A stretch of DNA of 64,000 nt from DATNIB01 sp035604685 (GTDB lineage: Bacteria > Actinomycetota > Acidimicrobiia > Acidimicrobiales > RAAP-2). This document shows positions 62,480 through 64,000 of this stretch, one piece after another. The position numbers and the translations under genes were made by a program. Below the pieces are notes generated by a model. The model did not search any database. It saw only the letters and a program-made list of their open reading frames with translations, and was not told where the DNA came from. Every line of letters starts with the position of its first letter. Position 1 is the stretch's first letter. The stretch is taken from contig DATNIB010000035.1 of NCBI GenBank assembly GCA_035604685.1, forward strand, positions 62,001 through 126,000, written 5' to 3'.

Positions 62480-62869
62480 ATGGCGAGAGTGAAGCGCTCC
62501 GTCCACGGCCGCAAGCACCACCGCGCCGTCCTCGAGCAGGCCAAGGGCTACTACGGGAACAAGAGCCGCTCCTACCGGGCAGCCAACGAGCAGCTGATGC
62601 ACTCCATGCAGTACGCGTACCGGGACCGGCGCGCCCGCAAGGGGGACTTCCGCCAGCTCTGGATCCAGCGCATCAACGCCGGCGCGCGCGCGAACGGGGT
62701 GAGCTACAGCCGATTCATCGCGGGCCTGCACCGGGCCGGGGTCGGGGTGGACCGAAAGATCCTGGCCGACCTGGCCGTGAGCGACGCCGAGGCGTTCAGT
62801 GCGCTGGTCGGCGTGGCCCAGGGGGCCATGGCCGAGGGAGCGCCGACGCCGTCCGAGGCCGCCTCCTGA
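62480..62869 (+). CDS. rplT: 50S ribosomal protein L20
   Basis: Early-assembly 23S rRNA-binding protein, 129 residues: ARVKRSVHGRKHHRAVLEQAKGYYGNKSRSYRAANEQ and the globular FRQLWIQRINAGARANGVSYSRFIAGL. In other bacteria L20 represses its own operon. GGGAGGAC precedes the ATG. The stop is overlapped by the next gene as CTGA. Confidence 0.98.
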   Translation: MARVKRSVHGRKHHRAVLEQAKGYYGNKSRSYRAANEQLMHSMQYAYRDRRARKGDFRQLWIQRINAGARANGVSYSRFIAGLHRAGVGVDRKILADLAVSDAEAFSALVGVAQGAMAEGAPTPSEAAS

Positions 62870-63729
62870 GCCAGGGGCTCGAGTACACCCACCAGCGGGT
62901 CCGGCGCCTTCGCCGGCTGCTGGCCAAGCGCGCCACCCGCTGGACCGAGCGCGTGTTCGTGGCGGAGGGGCCCGAGTTGCTGCGCGCCGCGCTGGCGGCG
63001 GGCGCGGTGCCAGAGTCCGTCTACGTGGCTGCCGGCGCCCGCGGGCAGCGGACGGTGGCCGGGGTGGTGGCCGAGGCGGAGGCGGCCGGGAGCCGCGTGT
63101 TCGACCTCGCCCCGGGGGTGGCCGATCGGGTGGCCGACACCGTGACCGGCCAGTCGCTGTTCTCGCTCGTCTCGATGGTCGACGTCGCCCTCGGATCGCT
63201 CGACCCGGTGACGCTGGCCGTCGTCTGCGTCGACGTGCGTGACCCCGGCAACGCGGGCACGGTGCTGCGGACCGCCGACGCCGCGGGCGCCGACGTGGTG
63301 GCCTGCTGCGGCACCACGGTCGACCCGTTCAACCCCAAGACCGTGCGCTCGTCGGCCGGCTCGATCTTCGGCGTGCCCCTGGTCGTCGACCCCGACGCCG
63401 GCGCCGTGCTGGCGGCGCTGCGCGAGCGTGGCGTGCGCTGTGTGGGCACCGCGGTGCGCGACGGAGAGGACTACGCGGCCCGGGATTGGAGCGCGCCGAG
63501 CGCCCTCGTGCTCGGCAACGAGGCGGCGGGCCTCCCGCCCGCCCTCCTGGTCCAGCTCGACGGCGTGGTGCGCATCCCGTTGGCCGGCCGGGCCGAGTCG
63601 CTCAACGTCGGGGTGGCCTGCGGCGTGCTGTGCTTCGAGATCCTGCGCCAGCGGCGCGGACCGGCGACGGCTGGGGGCTCTACGATGCCCGGAATGTCGG
63701 AAACGCCCAGGCAGGACTCGGTCGAGTGA
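62866..63729 (+). CDS. TrmH/SpoU-family rRNA 2'-O-methyltransferase, probable CTG start
   Basis: SPOUT methyltransferase. The N-terminal substrate-binding domain has HQRVRRLRRLLAKRATRWTERVFVAEGPELLRAAL; the knot has VCVDVRDPGNAGTVLRTADAAGAD, LVLGNEAAGLP and IPLAGRAESLNVGVACGVLCFEI. The first standard start (GTG 62953) deletes the conserved RVRRLRRLL helix. The frame opens back to CTG 62866, which overlaps the rplT stop as CTGA, with no ATG, GTG or TTG between; this gives 287 residues. The target nucleotide is unknown. GTGA overlap with pheS. Confidence 0.92.
   Translation: MSQGLEYTHQRVRRLRRLLAKRATRWTERVFVAEGPELLRAALAAGAVPESVYVAAGARGQRTVAGVVAEAEAAGSRVFDLAPGVADRVADTVTGQSLFSLVSMVDVALGSLDPVTLAVVCVDVRDPGNAGTVLRTADAAGADVVACCGTTVDPFNPKTVRSSAGSIFGVPLVVDPDAGAVLAALRERGVRCVGTAVRDGEDYAARDWSAPSALVLGNEAAGLPPALLVQLDGVVRIPLAGRAESLNVGVACGVLCFEILRQRRGPATAGGSTMPGMSETPRQDSVE
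63681..63686 (+). promoter_or_regulatory. Possible internal -10 (TACGAT) for pheS
   Basis: TACGAT lies 7 nt before an ATG at 63694 that is in frame with the end of the methyltransferase gene. It could yield a leaderless transcript whose first 11 codons lead into the GTGA junction with pheS. Confidence 0.35.
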
Positions 63730-64000
63730 CGGAGGCGGCGGGGGCCGAGACCCTGGACGCGGCCGCCCTCGAGTCGGCCGGTGCCGAGCGCCTGCGGGCC
63801 GCCCAGTCGACCGAGCAGCTGGCGGAGGCCGAGGCGGCGGTCCTCGGCAAGCGCTCGCCCCTGGCCCTCGCCCGCGCCGCGCTGGGTGCGCTCGAGCACG
63901 AGGAGCGCAAGCGCCGCGGGGGCCAGCTGAACGACGTCCGCACCCGGCTGTCCCTCCTGGCCGAGGAGCGGCGGGCCGAGCTGGCCGGACTCGAGCGGCG
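63726..64000 (+). CDS. pheS: Phenylalanyl-tRNA synthetase alpha subunit, N-terminal part (truncated by window edge)
   Basis: About 91 residues are present. The helical N-terminal coiled coil is seen (SAGAERLRAAQSTEQLAEAEAAVLGKRSPLALARAALGALEHEERKRRGGQLNDVRTRLSLL in sections), with the LGKRSPL and RRGGQLND landmarks of PheS. GTG 63726 overlaps the methyltransferase stop as GTGA; methyltransferase-pheS adjacency is common. The catalytic domain is outside the window. Confidence 0.85.
   Translation, partial: MTEAAGAETLDAAALESAGAERLRAAQSTEQLAEAEAAVLGKRSPLALARAALGALEHEERKRRGGQLNDVRTRLSLLAEERRAELAGLER

Overview
The window is a gene-dense, very GC-rich chromosomal segment of an actinobacterium. Almost every codon ends in G or C, and overlapping ATGA, GTGA and TTGA junctions are everywhere. 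Actinobacterial markers are the integration host factor mIHF, the proteasome activator Bpa, a PriA without helicase motifs, a DivIVA/Wag31 protein beside sepF and yggT, and menaquinone genes. Gene order and the alanine/lysine/threonine-rich style of several proteins suggest class Acidimicrobiia; that placement is an inference. I see no phage, insertion sequence, CRISPR array, rRNA or tRNA. Nearly everything is core housekeeping.

Layout. 1-6640: division block (end of ftsQ, ftsZ, yggS-type gene, sepF, yggT, divIVA), then a DksA/TraR protein with a histone-H1-like tail, lspA and a pseudouridine synthase. 6653-18813: a sigma factor, a phosphoglycerate-mutase-like phosphatase, an Rrf2 regulator, a phosphodiesterase-like protein, bpa, dnaE, two proteins of unknown family, a DUF255 thioredoxin-like protein and a dehydrogenase with atypical codon use. 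19098-24644: menaquinone genes menE, menB, menA, menH, menD. 24709-30638: tyrS and small accessory genes, an Nfu protein and a prepilin peptidase. 30693-36055: aroC-aroK-aroB-aroQ-pepQ-efp-nusB. 36127-38938: dcd-type deaminase, an SDR and a metallo-beta-lactamase-fold protein. 39084-53725: pyrR-pyrB-pyrC-carA-carB-pyrD-pyrF, then ihf-gmk-rpoZ-coaBC-metK-priA. 53749-60778: def-fmt-methyltransferase, rpe, ribD-ribBA-ribH, hisG and a cold-shock-domain protein. 60784-64000: a DUF1844-like gene, infC-rpmI-rplT, an rRNA methyltransferase and the start of pheS.

The unusual content lies in gene expression signals rather than in exotic genes. (1) Many transcription units start with a TANNNT hexamer 6-8 nt before the start codon, which predicts leaderless mRNAs. 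(2) Two divergent pairs, menE/menB and DUF1844/infC, share one symmetric TANNNTA heptamer that reads as a -10 element on both strands. (3) yggS, pyrB and the rRNA methyltransferase have no ATG, GTG or TTG that preserves their conserved N-terminus, but each has an in-frame CTG inside a CTGA overlap with the preceding stop; lspA and gmk may do the same. (4) infC appears to start at AUA. (5) Short ORFs bridge or precede gene starts and end exactly on the next start codon (before ftsZ, aroK, dcd and gmk). (6) The pyr operon leader carries a good PyrR-binding loop next to the pyrR ribosome-binding site, and a structured leader with two GNRA hairpins precedes a small CxxC protein at 27542.

There is no gene-free stretch over 300 bases. 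The longest, 18814-19097, holds only a possible gene remnant.
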